Assembly: GCA_002483365.1 (NCBI GenBank)
Contig: DLHT01000010.1
Span: 1 to 64,000 of the forward strand
Direction: 5' to 3'
Length of the DNA: 64,000 bases
From: Cellvibrio sp. UBA7661
Lineage (GTDB): Bacteria > Pseudomonadota > Gammaproteobacteria > Pseudomonadales > Cellvibrionaceae
The notes beneath the pieces were generated by a model. It searched no databases. It was not told where the DNA came from and saw only the letters and a list, made by a program, of their open reading frames with translations. Below, one piece after another: positions 1-9,016 of this stretch (position 1 is the stretch's first letter; each line of letters starts with the position of its first letter). The translations under genes and the position numbers were made by a program.

Positions 1-129
1 ATAACCAATAGGGGGTTTTCTATTTTTAGCCTTTTTAAGGTTCGGTAATAGATTTTATTACTGCTCTCTGTTTAGATGGGAAGTTGGTAACTTATTGGAC
101 CTGTATGTTCGGGTAATGATGGGCGTGTT

Positions 130-891
130 ATGAACGAGTTACAACGGCAAATTTATCTATCGATAATGGGAATTGAGAGTTATGTGCCACGTTGGCATTT
201 AGCGTCTGCTCCAGTATCGATCGCTTGTGTTATGCCTGACCTACCTGGATCGTCTATAGATATCATAGGCCTTAATGAGATACCAAACTTTGGCATTCCT
301 GCTCCATCATTAATAGAAAACCAAGCCCCATCTGCTTTGCTTGATTCTTTAATAGCCACTACAGATGCAAGAAAAAAATCGGTATCGTTGCAGATAGATG
401 CAACAACTATCCTTCAACAATTTGAAGAAAAAAAATCTCCCACTATTCAGCCATTTTCTCTGAGTATTTGGAGGCCAATACCGGGCTTTTTGATTATCGA
501 TACACGAAACACAAAGCTGGCTTTACCAACAGAAGTTTTGCTTGGCAATATATTGCGGACATTTCTAGGATCGGCGTCTTTTATTTTGGACGAAGAAATT
601 ATGCGTTGGCCTATGATTGAAAATCGTTTTGTTCCCCGTACAGAATGCGATGCAAGAAGTGAGTTGCAAACTTGGTTAGCTGTTGAGAATGAGTTGCGAC
701 CCATCAATTCTCTCTGGTTGATGGGAGAAAATGCGGCAAATTATTTTTTACCAAAAGATATGAGCTGGGTTGATACTTGTTGGCAAAGATCGGTTGTGGA
801 TACGCTATCCATACAGGCTTTCATACTCCCGAGCTTAAATAGTTTATTACAAGACCCACAGAAAAAAGCAAAGCTATGGGCGTGCGTGTGA
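130..891 (+). CDS. HolD-like protein (possible DNA polymerase III psi subunit)
   Basis: The 253-residue protein has no motif that gives a firm family. Two weak arguments point to HolD, the psi subunit of the polymerase III clamp-loader assembly. First, it lies directly upstream of rimI, and holD-rimI is the order in E. coli, where prfC also follows nearby as it does here. Second, residues 7-23 (a YLSIMGIESYVPR stretch) resemble the start of HolD, which has a short Leu-Gly-Ile-x-x-W segment followed by Arg. The protein is much longer than E. coli HolD (about 137 residues), so any homology would cover only part of it. A stretch near residue 215 (RPINSLWLMG) recalls a motif of other uncharacterised proteins. 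It could equally be an unrelated lineage-specific protein. Confidence 0.4.
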   Translation: MNELQRQIYLSIMGIESYVPRWHLASAPVSIACVMPDLPGSSIDIIGLNEIPNFGIPAPSLIENQAPSALLDSLIATTDARKKSVSLQIDATTILQQFEEKKSPTIQPFSLSIWRPIPGFLIIDTRNTKLALPTEVLLGNILRTFLGSASFILDEEIMRWPMIENRFVPRTECDARSELQTWLAVENELRPINSLWLMGENAANYFLPKDMSWVDTCWQRSVVDTLSIQAFILPSLNSLLQDPQKKAKLWACV

Positions 892-930
892 ACGTATTGT
901 GTAAACCATATTCGTTTATGTACATCGAAA

Positions 931-1413
931 ATGACTGATATTTTTATTTTATCTGACCAGACTTATACGGGTATGGCTCTTGGCTATCGTTTGCTTGAAG
1001 CAAATGATATTCCCGCAGTAATGGATTTGGAACGAAAAGCCCACTCTCATCCTTGGCGGCAATCCAGTTTTGAGGACTGCTTGAATGGCCGTCAGAAATG
1101 TTGGTTGGCGGAACATAAAGGAGCATTGGCAGGATATGTAGTAGTAACACATGGAGGCGGTGACGCTGAATTACTGAATATTTCCGTATCGCCTGCATTT
1201 CAGCGAAAGGGAATAGGGCAGTGTTTATTAAAACTTGCTATTCAATGTGTTAAAGAAAAAGCGGATATGCTGTTTCTGGAGGTGAGAGTCTCTAATCATA
1301 AAGCTATTGCTCTTTATGAAAAAGAGGACTTTTTTGAGGTTGGCCAGCGTAAAAATTATTATCCAACAGTTAATGGGCATGAGGACGCGTTACTGATGGC
1401 TCGTCAGCTCTAA
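931..1413 (+). CDS. rimI: Ribosomal protein S18 alanine N-acetyltransferase RimI
   Basis: GNAT-fold acetyltransferase that moves an acetyl group from acetyl-CoA to the N-terminal alanine of ribosomal protein S18. The acetyl-CoA loop QRKGIG is at residues 91-96. The segment LEVRVSNHKAIALYEK (116-131) carries the conserved Glu and Tyr used in catalysis by the family, and NYYP (142-145) is the typical RimI C-terminal signature. As annotated the protein has 160 residues. An in-frame ATG at 973 would give 146 residues, closer to the usual 148, so the true start may be there. The gene ends 14 bp before the convergent response-regulator gene with no clear terminator between them. Confidence 0.9.
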   Translation: MTDIFILSDQTYTGMALGYRLLEANDIPAVMDLERKAHSHPWRQSSFEDCLNGRQKCWLAEHKGALAGYVVVTHGGGDAELLNISVSPAFQRKGIGQCLLKLAIQCVKEKADMLFLEVRVSNHKAIALYEKEDFFEVGQRKNYYPTVNGHEDALLMARQL

Positions 1414-1427
1414 TGATAGTGCGGACT

Positions 1428-1976
1428 TCACTGCTTTACAGGACGTTTTTGTAGCTTACGTTGTAATGTTCGTCTATGCATACCGAGCACTCTTGCGGTA
1501 GCAGAAATATTTCCCCCCTGTTCTTGTAACACTTTCTGTATATGTTCCCATTCGAGACGATCAATAGATATTGGTGTGTAACTCTCTGCAGTTAATGGTG
1601 TTGTATTGTGTGATCCAAACGCAGTAAGAATGTCATCGATATCTGCTGGCTTACATAAATAATTCACTGCCCCGGATTTTACAGCTTCTACGGCCGTTGA
1701 AATGCTTGAGTAGCCAGTCAGCATGACAATTGCTAAGTCTGGTTGACGCGATATCAATTCCTTTATTAATACTAAGCCCGAATCTTTACCTAATTTTAAA
1801 TCAACAATAGCTTTGGAAAATAATGAATTGCTTATTAACCATAATGCTTGTGCACTGTCACTTGCAATCCGGCTGGTGAAACCTCGCCGATGTAAAACTC
1901 GCGCAAGCATTTCAGCCAATGTGTGATCATCGTCTACGATTAGAAAGTCGATTGGCATTTTATTCATAAGCATCAT
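1428..1976 (-). CDS. Response regulator of the RegA/PrrA/RoxR family
   Basis: A 182-residue DNA-binding response regulator. The receiver domain has the acidic pocket IVDDD (13-17), the phospho-acceptor D59 (IVDLKLG), the switch Thr in MLTGYSS and the conserved Lys in CKPA. A short linker leads to a C-terminal Fis-type helix-turn-helix ending ARVLGMHRRTLQRKLQKR. The GMHRRTLQR recognition helix is characteristic of the RegA/PrrA/ActR/RoxR family, which controls respiration, terminal oxidases and other redox-dependent genes. It lies 18 bp downstream of the gene for its RegB-like kinase, on the same strand, so the two form an operon. Family assignment is firm; the regulon here is unknown. Confidence 0.9.
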   Translation of the reverse strand: MMLMNKMPIDFLIVDDDHTLAEMLARVLHRRGFTSRIASDSAQALWLISNSLFSKAIVDLKLGKDSGLVLIKELISRQPDLAIVMLTGYSSISTAVEAVKSGAVNYLCKPADIDDILTAFGSHNTTPLTAESYTPISIDRLEWEHIQKVLQEQGGNISATARVLGMHRRTLQRKLQKRPVKQ

Positions 1977-1994
1977 GTTCTGATGAGGTTGTCG

Positions 1995-3281
1995 TTATTG
2001 GTTTTCAATAAAGGGGAGTTCTAAATAAGTGCGTGTGCCTTTTTCTTTGCGATTGTTTAACTCAACCGTTCCACCATAACGGTTGATAGTTGCTTGAGTT
2101 AATAATAATCCTATTCCCAATCCTTTGGCTTTCGTTGAAATAAATGATTTCCCTATGTGTGCGGTAATTTCTGCTGCTATACCAGGTCCATTATCATCAA
2201 TTATCCAATGCATTTTTTTTGTGTCCCAAGCAATTTGAATTTCAATGTTTTCAGGGCTTGCATCGGCAGCGTTGTTTAATAAATTGATAATGGCCTGTGC
2301 AATTGTTGGATGAAATTGTCCCTTGATGTTTGGCAGTTGATCAGAGATAGAAATAATTGAGGTGACATCCGGGCGCATTATCTGCCAGCGTTCAAGCAGT
2401 GCGATGCAATAACTACGTACATTTTGATCCTGTAATTTTCCTGCTTTTCCTTGTTCTGCTGTGGTCACCAGTTCATGCAATGTTGCAGCGCATTGATTGA
2501 CTTGATCTTGCAAAATTTTTAAATCGCTCTGTAGTGCGGGCACATGAGCATAGTCTGCTTTCAGTTCACTCAATAATAGCTTCATGGTTGAGAGTGGTGT
2601 CCCTAATTCATGTGCTGTTCCCGCTGCTAATGTGGCAACTGCCATCACTTGCTCATCTCGTAATTGATCTTCTCTCCAGCGATTTAATTGTGCTTCTTGT
2701 GTGCGTAAATCGTGCGCCATTTTTACAATAAAGTAAGTAATCAAACAGGCACTGATAAAAAAGTTCAACCACATACCCAATACATGTAAATTCAGTGAAC
2801 TATCGGCCTGGTGGTGATGGGGCGAAAGAATCGGTAGCGGAATATGGAAAAAAAGTAACAGTGAGTAGCTTATAACTCCGAGTATTGTGATCGCCAAAGC
2901 GTAGCGGCCACTTAATGTTGCTGCACATATACAAATAGGGACAAGAAAATAAGAAACAAAAGGATTGTTCGCTCCGCCACTGTAATAAAACACCACACTG
3001 AGAGCGATTAAATCGATCAGCAAATGGATAAAAAACTCCATTTGTGTCACAGGTAAAGGGTTTTTTAAACGGACAAAGGTAAGAAGGTTGATACCTGTCA
3101 AAATGATAAGCGCGATCAGAATTTCTGAAAAAGGCAGATTAATAGTTCCATTTAATAGGAAAATAACAATTGCGATACCCAGACAAGCCAAGATTAACGT
3201 TCGGATAATGACCCAGTAGCCTAAATGCTGCGCATGACCGGCGAGGGTGAGTGAGGAAGAAAAAATGGTTTTTTGGGACAT
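1995..3281 (-). CDS. RegB/PrrB/RoxS-type redox sensor histidine kinase
   Basis: A 428-residue membrane histidine kinase. About six hydrophobic segments fill residues 22-188. The heptapeptide GGANNPF (102-108) matches the GGxxNPF quinone-sensing motif of RegB. The H-box AAGTAHELGTPLST contains the phosphorylated H224, and this HELGTPL form is diagnostic of RegB-like kinases. C264 (QVNQCAATL) is at the place of the redox-active cysteine of RegB. N, G1 and G2 boxes (LLNNAADAS, DDNGPGI, GLGIGL) form the ATP-binding domain. All known redox-sensing elements of the family are therefore present. The upstream region is shared with a divergent MATE exporter and contains a candidate RegA-type operator. 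Confidence 0.92.
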   Translation of the reverse strand: MSQKTIFSSSLTLAGHAQHLGYWVIIRTLILACLGIAIVIFLLNGTINLPFSEILIALIILTGINLLTFVRLKNPLPVTQMEFFIHLLIDLIALSVVFYYSGGANNPFVSYFLVPICICAATLSGRYALAITILGVISYSLLLFFHIPLPILSPHHHQADSSLNLHVLGMWLNFFISACLITYFIVKMAHDLRTQEAQLNRWREDQLRDEQVMAVATLAAGTAHELGTPLSTMKLLLSELKADYAHVPALQSDLKILQDQVNQCAATLHELVTTAEQGKAGKLQDQNVRSYCIALLERWQIMRPDVTSIISISDQLPNIKGQFHPTIAQAIINLLNNAADASPENIEIQIAWDTKKMHWIIDDNGPGIAAEITAHIGKSFISTKAKGLGIGLLLTQATINRYGGTVELNNRKEKGTRTYLELPFIENQ

Positions 3282-3366
3282 GTGCGCCGAATGGTAAATG
3301 GGGTCAGGGATGAGCAGATTATAGCGGACTCAGCTTTGATCGCGGTCGCCATATCCATGATTAGCC

Positions 3367-3382
3367 TGCGACACTTTGTCGC
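3367..3382. promoter_or_regulatory. Candidate RegA/PrrA-family operator
   Basis: TGCGACACTTTGTCGC is an imperfect palindrome with GCGAC and GTCGC arms. It fits the half-site pattern reported for PrrA/RegA regulators (YGCGRCR, then a variable spacer, then GNCGC). It lies between the RegB-like kinase gene and the divergent exporter gene, about 86 bp from the kinase start. This suggests autoregulation, control of the exporter, or both. A -10-like TATACT for the exporter is at 3424-3429. Confidence 0.45.
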
Positions 3383-3507
3383 GGGATTAACGGCATCGTC
3401 CGGGGCACAGCGCGCGACTGGTGTATACTGCACATCATTTTTTGATCCAGCAGCGCCCCCCTGCTTCTCTGGATCGTCTCATTTGACCGCAACAATCGGC
3501 AGTGTTT

Positions 3508-4866
3508 ATGGCAACCCCCTTACAAGCAACCCTCACAGAAGGACGGGTCTCTGAACAACTGAAAAATCTGGCATTGCCATTGGTGTGGGGTTTGATGGCG
3601 ACCATGTCGCTCAATGCGATAGAAACATTTTTTATCGCCCAATTAGGGCGTGAGCCTCTGGCAGCACTCAGTTTCACTTTTCCTATCATTATGGTTCTGA
3701 CCAGCTTGGGGATCGGTCTAGGTGCCGGCACATCTTCTGCTGTTGCCAGAGCAATAGGTGAGGGCGATTCTGGCAAGGCGCGTAGGCTTGCGACTGATGC
3801 GATGAGCCTGACTTTCATTATATCTGCAAGTGTCTGCTTACTTGGTTGGCTTACGCTTGAGCCTCTTTTCCTGGCGTTAGGTGCTACGCCCGATTTGATT
3901 CCTCTCATTCGATCCTACATGTCTATTTGGTATTTCAGTGCGCCTTGCTTGATGGTACCGATGGTTTGTCTGTCCGCATTGCGGGCAATGGGAATGAGCC
4001 AAGTACAAGGTTATTTGATGGGTGGGGCGGCATTGCTCAACGTAATGCTGGACCCTATTCTTATTTTTGGATTATTGGGGATGCCCGCCCTTGGGTTACA
4101 GGGTGCTGCTGTCGCCACCTTGATTACCCGGGTCCTGATGTTAATCGTGGCACTATATATTTTGCATGCCCGTGTACACATGTTGGTCAATCCATTCTTG
4201 CCCTGGGAAAAGTTAAAACATTCCTGGCAAGCAATTATTGAGGTGGGGATTCCTGCGATGGTTGCGAATGTGATTATCCCATTTGCCAGCGCTATCGTTG
4301 TTGCCATGGTTGCAGCCTATGGCACAGATGCAGTTGCTGCACTGGGTATTGTGATGCGCATCGAGCCTTTGGCACTTATTGTGTTTTATGCATTATCCGG
4401 TGTTGTCGGTCCATTTTTCGGACAAAATTTTGGTGCAGGAAAGTTAATCAGGCTTAATGAAGCCTTGCGAGTGCTAACAATTTTCTGTTTGGCTTTTGGT
4501 GTTTTTCTTGCCGTGATTCTCGGTTTTTTTGGAGCCGAAATCGCTGGTCTTTTTGGCGATCATGGTGAGGTTATCTCTATTGCCGCAACCTATTTAATGA
4601 TTGTACCTGTGAGCTACGGTGCTTATGGATTGGTGATGTCGGTCAATGCGGCGTTTAATGGATTAGGCAGACCCTGGCCTGCGATGCTGTTGTCGGCAGG
4701 GCGTGTTTTGTATATTTACTTGCCTCTCGCGTGGTTGGGGCAATATTGGTGGGGAATGACAGGGCTTTTTATTGCGACTGCGCTCGCCAATATTACGCTT
4801 GGGATCTGGGCATGGTTGTGGCTGAATAGACATATCCATCTTCAGGCTTTATCTGCAGAGCCATAG
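3508..4866 (+). CDS. MATE family multidrug/cation antiporter
   Basis: A 452-residue inner-membrane protein with about twelve hydrophobic helices arranged as two homologous halves, typical of MATE exporters that expel drugs or metabolites in exchange for Na+ or H+. Near the N-terminus LALPLVWGLMATMSLNAIET is followed by a conserved Gly-rich segment (GLGAGTSSAVARAIGEGD) seen in the first half of the family. The second half has the matching segment VVGPFFGQNFGAGK. A GTG at 3502 would add two residues; ATG at 3508 is preferred. The gene is divergent from the redox kinase. Substrate cannot be read from sequence. Confidence 0.85.
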   Translation: MATPLQATLTEGRVSEQLKNLALPLVWGLMATMSLNAIETFFIAQLGREPLAALSFTFPIIMVLTSLGIGLGAGTSSAVARAIGEGDSGKARRLATDAMSLTFIISASVCLLGWLTLEPLFLALGATPDLIPLIRSYMSIWYFSAPCLMVPMVCLSALRAMGMSQVQGYLMGGAALLNVMLDPILIFGLLGMPALGLQGAAVATLITRVLMLIVALYILHARVHMLVNPFLPWEKLKHSWQAIIEVGIPAMVANVIIPFASAIVVAMVAAYGTDAVAALGIVMRIEPLALIVFYALSGVVGPFFGQNFGAGKLIRLNEALRVLTIFCLAFGVFLAVILGFFGAEIAGLFGDHGEVISIAATYLMIVPVSYGAYGLVMSVNAAFNGLGRPWPAMLLSAGRVLYIYLPLAWLGQYWWGMTGLFIATALANITLGIWAWLWLNRHIHLQALSAEP

Positions 4867-4968
4867 CCTGTTAATTTGCGTTGCCTACCTTCAATACACT
4901 CCGAAAATAAATACCGGAGTATAATTCCGACAACTGATCTTTCTTCTTTTATATAGCGCGATATTTCT

Positions 4969-6546
4969 ATGAGTAATTTGACTACTGAACTAGCCAAACG
5001 CCGTACCTTTGCAATTATTTCCCACCCTGATGCTGGTAAAACGACCGTCACAGAAAAGCTGTTGCTGTGGGGGAATGCCATTCAATTGGCTGGTTCGGTA
5101 AAAGGTAAACGCGGCCCGCATGCTAAATCTGACTGGATGACAATGGAGCAAGAGCGCGGAATTTCTGTGACATCTTCAGTGATGCAATTTCCCTACAAAG
5201 ATCGAATAGTGAATTTGCTCGATACTCCTGGTCACGAAGACTTCTCTGAAGATACCTATCGTACGCTGACGGCTGTCGATTCTGTATTGATGATGATCGA
5301 TGGCGCTAAAGGCGTTGAAGATCGAACCATTAAATTGATGGAAGTTTGCCGTCTGCGTGACACGCCTATTCTCACATTCATCAACAAGATGGATCGCGAA
5401 AGCCGCGATGCGGTTGAGTTATTGGATGAAATCGAGAATGTATTAAAAATTACAGCTGCGCCTATCAATTGGCCATTGGGAAGCGGTAAGGAATTTCTCG
5501 GTGTTTATAACTTTTATACCGATGTGATTCATGTATATGAACAAGGATTTGGTCATACCATTCCTGATGATGTTCAGATCAAAGGCTTGGATAGCGCTGA
5601 AGCAACTGCATTTATGGGCGTTTATGCGGATGATTATCGAGAGCAAATTGACTTCGTTCGTGGTGCAACCCATCAATTTGATTTAGACGAGTATCTTGCC
5701 GGGCGAATGACACCGGTGTTTTTTGGAACTGCATTGGGCAACTTCGGTGTACGTGAAATGCTGGACGGTTTTGTCGAGTGGGCACCGACTCCGCGCGCGC
5801 GCGCTACACATGAGCGTGTTGTAGAGCCAAGTGAAGAAAAGTTCAGTGGTTTTATTTTTAAAATCCAAGCCAACATGGACCCTAAGCATCGCGACCGTAT
5901 CGCGTTTATGCGTATTTGCTCCGGCACTTACTCACAGGGCATGAAAATGAAGCATGTGCGTTTGGGTAAGGATATTAAAATTGCCGACGCAGTTACGTTT
6001 ATGGCGGGTGATCGCAGTGCAGTTGATGAGGCGATAGCAGGCGATATTATTGGTTTACACAACCACGGTACTATCCAGATTGGGGATACTTTCACGGAAG
6101 GTGAAAGTTTAAAATTTACCGGCATCCCGCATTTTGCTCCCGAGCTTTTCCGCCGTATCCGGTTGAAAGATCCACTTAAAATGAAGCAGCTTCAGAAAGG
6201 GTTACAGCAGCTTTCCGAGGAGGGCTCAACACAAGTATTCTTCCCAATAAACAATAACGATATTGTTGTTGGCGCAGTAGGTGTGTTGCAATTTGAAGTG
6301 GTTGCCTACCGGCTTAAAGATGAATATAAGGTGGAGGCAATTTACGAACCTGTCAGCGTTAATACTGCGCGCTGGTGCGAGTGTGATGATGCAAAAAAGT
6401 TGGAAGAGTTCAAACGTAAATGTGCGGAAAATCTCGCGTTTGATGGTGGTGGCCATTTGACTTATCTGGCTCCATCTCGAGTCAATTTATCCCTGACACA
6501 AGAGCGTCATCCAGAGGTTGTCTTCCGCGCAACCCGCGAGCATTGA
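4969..6546 (+). CDS. prfC: Peptide chain release factor 3
   Basis: A 525-residue translational GTPase that recycles RF1 and RF2 from the ribosome after termination. The G1 loop SHPDAGKTT is at residues 18-26, the switch region contains GISVTSSVMQF, G3 is DTPGHEDFSEDTYRTL and G4 is NKMDRE. These are the distinctive RF3 versions of the EF-G-like motifs. Length matches the family (about 529). The ATG start follows a weak purine-poor leader. The next gene begins within a few bases of the stop codon, so the two are probably co-transcribed. Confidence 0.95.
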   Translation: MSNLTTELAKRRTFAIISHPDAGKTTVTEKLLLWGNAIQLAGSVKGKRGPHAKSDWMTMEQERGISVTSSVMQFPYKDRIVNLLDTPGHEDFSEDTYRTLTAVDSVLMMIDGAKGVEDRTIKLMEVCRLRDTPILTFINKMDRESRDAVELLDEIENVLKITAAPINWPLGSGKEFLGVYNFYTDVIHVYEQGFGHTIPDDVQIKGLDSAEATAFMGVYADDYREQIDFVRGATHQFDLDEYLAGRMTPVFFGTALGNFGVREMLDGFVEWAPTPRARATHERVVEPSEEKFSGFIFKIQANMDPKHRDRIAFMRICSGTYSQGMKMKHVRLGKDIKIADAVTFMAGDRSAVDEAIAGDIIGLHNHGTIQIGDTFTEGESLKFTGIPHFAPELFRRIRLKDPLKMKQLQKGLQQLSEEGSTQVFFPINNNDIVVGAVGVLQFEVVAYRLKDEYKVEAIYEPVSVNTARWCECDDAKKLEEFKRKCAENLAFDGGGHLTYLAPSRVNLSLTQERHPEVVFRATREH

Positions 6547-6548
6547 TT

Positions 6549-6878
6549 ATGGCGGTTTTCATTGTAAGTTTGCTGATATTCCTGAGTGTTATCGCAGTCT
6601 TACTATGGGTTAAAACCCCGCATTATCAAATGAGTAAAGATGATGTTGTACAGCTCTTGCAAAAGGTTTTAGTTGGGCAAGCAGGCGAAAATGATTGGGC
6701 AATTTTTTTGTCTTCTTCATTTCGTCACTGCCCTGAACTGGAGCCGTTCCGGGACGCATGTGCAGCAATCGATGAGAAGGAATATCTTGGGCATACCCGT
6801 TCAGGTTTTCTATTCAGTGAAAGCGGACTTGCACAAATTCGTGAAATTCTAAAACAACTTGAGCAAATGGACTGCTGA
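6549..6878 (+). CDS. Small membrane-anchored protein, unknown function
   Basis: A 109-residue protein of no recognised family. Residues 3-23 are strongly hydrophobic and would anchor it in the inner membrane. The rest is a soluble domain with a pattern of acidic residues and a predicted helical C-terminus (LAQIREILKQLEQMD). The ATG at 6549 is 2 bp after the prfC stop; a TTG at 6543 overlapping that stop is the alternative start. The close spacing implies co-transcription with prfC. Function unknown. Confidence 0.7.
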   Translation: MAVFIVSLLIFLSVIAVLLWVKTPHYQMSKDDVVQLLQKVLVGQAGENDWAIFLSSSFRHCPELEPFRDACAAIDEKEYLGHTRSGFLFSESGLAQIREILKQLEQMDC

Positions 6879-6947
6879 CCAACATGTGAGTTGTTTGTTG
6901 CTCGTTTATAATAACTATCTATCCCATTACTATATGTAGGCGCAATC

Positions 6948-7508
6948 TTGACAATACCCTCTGATAACAAGGATTTGATTTGGGATTTGGATGCCTTCAA
7001 TCAACGCCAGCGAGCAGTTGACTTCGTAATGGGCTTTGAAAATAAATTGTGTGTTTACTCCAGTTCAGTGGAGCAGCTCTATACCAATTACAATATCTTC
7101 TTTCCTAAAGAAGAAGCGCGGAAATTGGTGATATTACCTAACCCATATATGCCACACGATACCTTTAACGGTATTAGTGAGAAGGCAGTTACCCCCACGG
7201 GGATGGAAATTATTCCCGGTGTTTATCAATCGCGCCCCTGCTTATTTTTACGTATTCCCTTCCGTAGTGGCACAGTGAAGTATCGAGCATTGCCATTGCA
7301 AATGGGGTTGGATATTGTCAGAAAAAAGCTACCGCCTAATAAGCCCTTTCTACCGGTACTCATGAAAGGAGATTTGCGTGAACTGGATGCATCAACTCCT
7401 TGTCTGCATTTGCATGCAATACATCTTGATCGATTGGTCGAGCATTCAGTCTTGGAACGCGGCGGAATTCATAAAGTGATTGAGCAGCGATTACGTCAAT
7501 TGGGTTGA
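6948..7508 (+). CDS. Conserved-looking hypothetical protein, unknown function
   Basis: A 186-residue cytoplasmic protein that I do not recognise. The only reasonable start is TTG at 6948, since the next in-frame ATG would remove about 27 residues of a well-structured N-terminus. It lacks a signal peptide and membrane segments. It contains a Pro-rich central part (LPNPYMPHD) and a basic C-terminus. It is followed by a strong bidirectional terminator. It may belong to the prfC transcription unit (69 bp gap). Confidence 0.65.
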   Translation: MTIPSDNKDLIWDLDAFNQRQRAVDFVMGFENKLCVYSSSVEQLYTNYNIFFPKEEARKLVILPNPYMPHDTFNGISEKAVTPTGMEIIPGVYQSRPCLFLRIPFRSGTVKYRALPLQMGLDIVRKKLPPNKPFLPVLMKGDLRELDASTPCLHLHAIHLDRLVEHSVLERGGIHKVIEQRLRQLG

Positions 7509-7539
7509 TTGTTAGTTTTCCATCAATAGACGTAACAAT

Positions 7540-7570
7540 AAAAAAGCCACCTTACAGGTGGCTTTTTTAT
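7540..7570. terminator. Bidirectional rho-independent terminator
   Basis: A perfect stem AAAAAAGCCACC / GGTGGCTTTTTT with a 5-base loop (TTACA) lies between two convergent genes. A-run and T-run flank the stem on both sides, so it can terminate transcription in both directions. Confidence 0.9.
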
Positions 7571-7588
7571 TAGCTTCATGAGTCGTGG

Positions 7589-8761
7589 TTATTCCGGCAA
7601 TGCCCAGCGCATGGGCACTGTAAACTCAAAACGTGCTCCTGCAATTTCTGCGGGTAATGCAGGGAAGGGCGCTGAACGTTTGATAGCATCGAGTGCTTCT
7701 CTATTCAGCATATCGTATTGGCTCTTTTCTAATAAATCGGTGTTGAGAATGTTACCTTGACGGTCAATAACAACCGCAACACGAACGTTTCCAGCATAAC
7801 CACGATCCAGCGCGCGCTGTGGATATTTTGTTTTTCCCCGGATTATTTTGATGGCATCAGAAACGTAAAATTGGCGTGCGAGAAGGGTTTGTGCTGTCAG
7901 AGCAGGACCATCATCCTCTTCCGCCTCCTCCGGTTTTGTAGCAGCCACCACTACAGGTTTGGCTGGCACACTGCTAGTCGTAGCGATTGATGATGCTGCC
8001 GGAGCACTTGGTGCAGGAATATTCAGCGTTGGTTTTTCAATGGCAGGAACATCCAGTTTAGGTACCTCGACTTTCGCAACGGGTCTTTCCTGAGCTGCAA
8101 CCTCTTTGGGTATTTCAGCATTTTTTGTTTCTTTTTCTGCGGCCAAGGGTTCAGACCACGCTTTAACTTCAGCAACCCTTGCATTGCTGGGGTTGATGCT
8201 GTTGAAGCGACTGCGTAAGCCTGCATCGACATCACCCACTTTAAGCAAACTATCACGGTAGTCTGATGACAAAGGTATTTTGCCAATCCAGGTAGATAAC
8301 AGCATAGAGAAGAAAAGGTTATCTTTAATATTGCCAAGAACTACACCATTTACCGCAATATCAACGCCTTTGCCGGGCGTGTTGGTAAAACTGACGAAGT
8401 CACCATTTAAAAAACGCCCTTTAAACATGCCATCAAATTTCACCATGTTGTCAGCTTGGGCGGTCAATGCATCAGCTTTGCTATTTACCGCCATACCTTC
8501 GATCCACATACGGCTGAAGCGCCGTGTTGTTAAACCGTCTGGTGCAACTATCTTTAACTCCATTCGCATAGGTTGGATGTTGTTGATGAGCGTATCAGCA
8601 TCATTACTGAGTGACTCGGAAAAAAGTGCTCCGATAAACACCTCTCTTCCTAACTCTTGGTGCACGCCAATCCCGTTGAGCATAGGTTCAGCGCGGAGCA
8701 AGTGGCTGGATAAAAATAAGCAAATACCGATGAGAACGCGGAATAGACGGTTGAAGCGCAT
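7589..8761 (-). CDS. Chalcone-isomerase-like domain fused to a TonB C-terminal domain
   Basis: A 390-residue exported protein with an unusual architecture. Residues 1-24 form a signal peptide ending near LLRAEP. Residues 28-175 match the chalcone-isomerase-like fold found in many secreted bacterial proteins: GIGVHQELGREVFIGALF, the WIEGMAVN segment, a GDFVSFTNTPGKGVDIAVNGV core and STWIGKIPLSSDYRDSLL. Residues 200-295 are a Pro/Ala/Lys/Glu-rich linker like the periplasm-spanning rod of TonB. Residues 300-390 are a TonB C-terminal domain (TKYPQRALDRGYAGNVRVAVVIDRQGNI). Unlike classical TonB the N-terminus looks cleavable rather than a permanent anchor, so energy coupling through ExbBD is doubtful. 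No ExbB or ExbD is adjacent. Confidence 0.8.
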   Translation of the reverse strand: MRFNRLFRVLIGICLFLSSHLLRAEPMLNGIGVHQELGREVFIGALFSESLSNDADTLINNIQPMRMELKIVAPDGLTTRRFSRMWIEGMAVNSKADALTAQADNMVKFDGMFKGRFLNGDFVSFTNTPGKGVDIAVNGVVLGNIKDNLFFSMLLSTWIGKIPLSSDYRDSLLKVGDVDAGLRSRFNSINPSNARVAEVKAWSEPLAAEKETKNAEIPKEVAAQERPVAKVEVPKLDVPAIEKPTLNIPAPSAPAASSIATTSSVPAKPVVVAATKPEEAEEDDGPALTAQTLLARQFYVSDAIKIIRGKTKYPQRALDRGYAGNVRVAVVIDRQGNILNTDLLEKSQYDMLNREALDAIKRSAPFPALPAEIAGARFEFTVPMRWALPE

Positions 8762-9016
8762 AGTCTTGCTACTCTCTATTTTTAGGGACTTTGTTGTGGT
8801 GTGATGTGTTTGTCCAAATTTATAAGCTGGTCTTGTTATGACACATCAATATGATATAGAAAAAATGCGTAATAGCGTACCTTGCTGATAACTTGGCTAT
8901 AGTTGTTCTATGTATATTCGGTAGTATCATATCAGCCTAAGGATTTTGGGCGGTAATGGCACGTTTGGCGGCGTGCATATAACAAATTATTAATAAAAAA
9001 CACATATTACGGGTAA

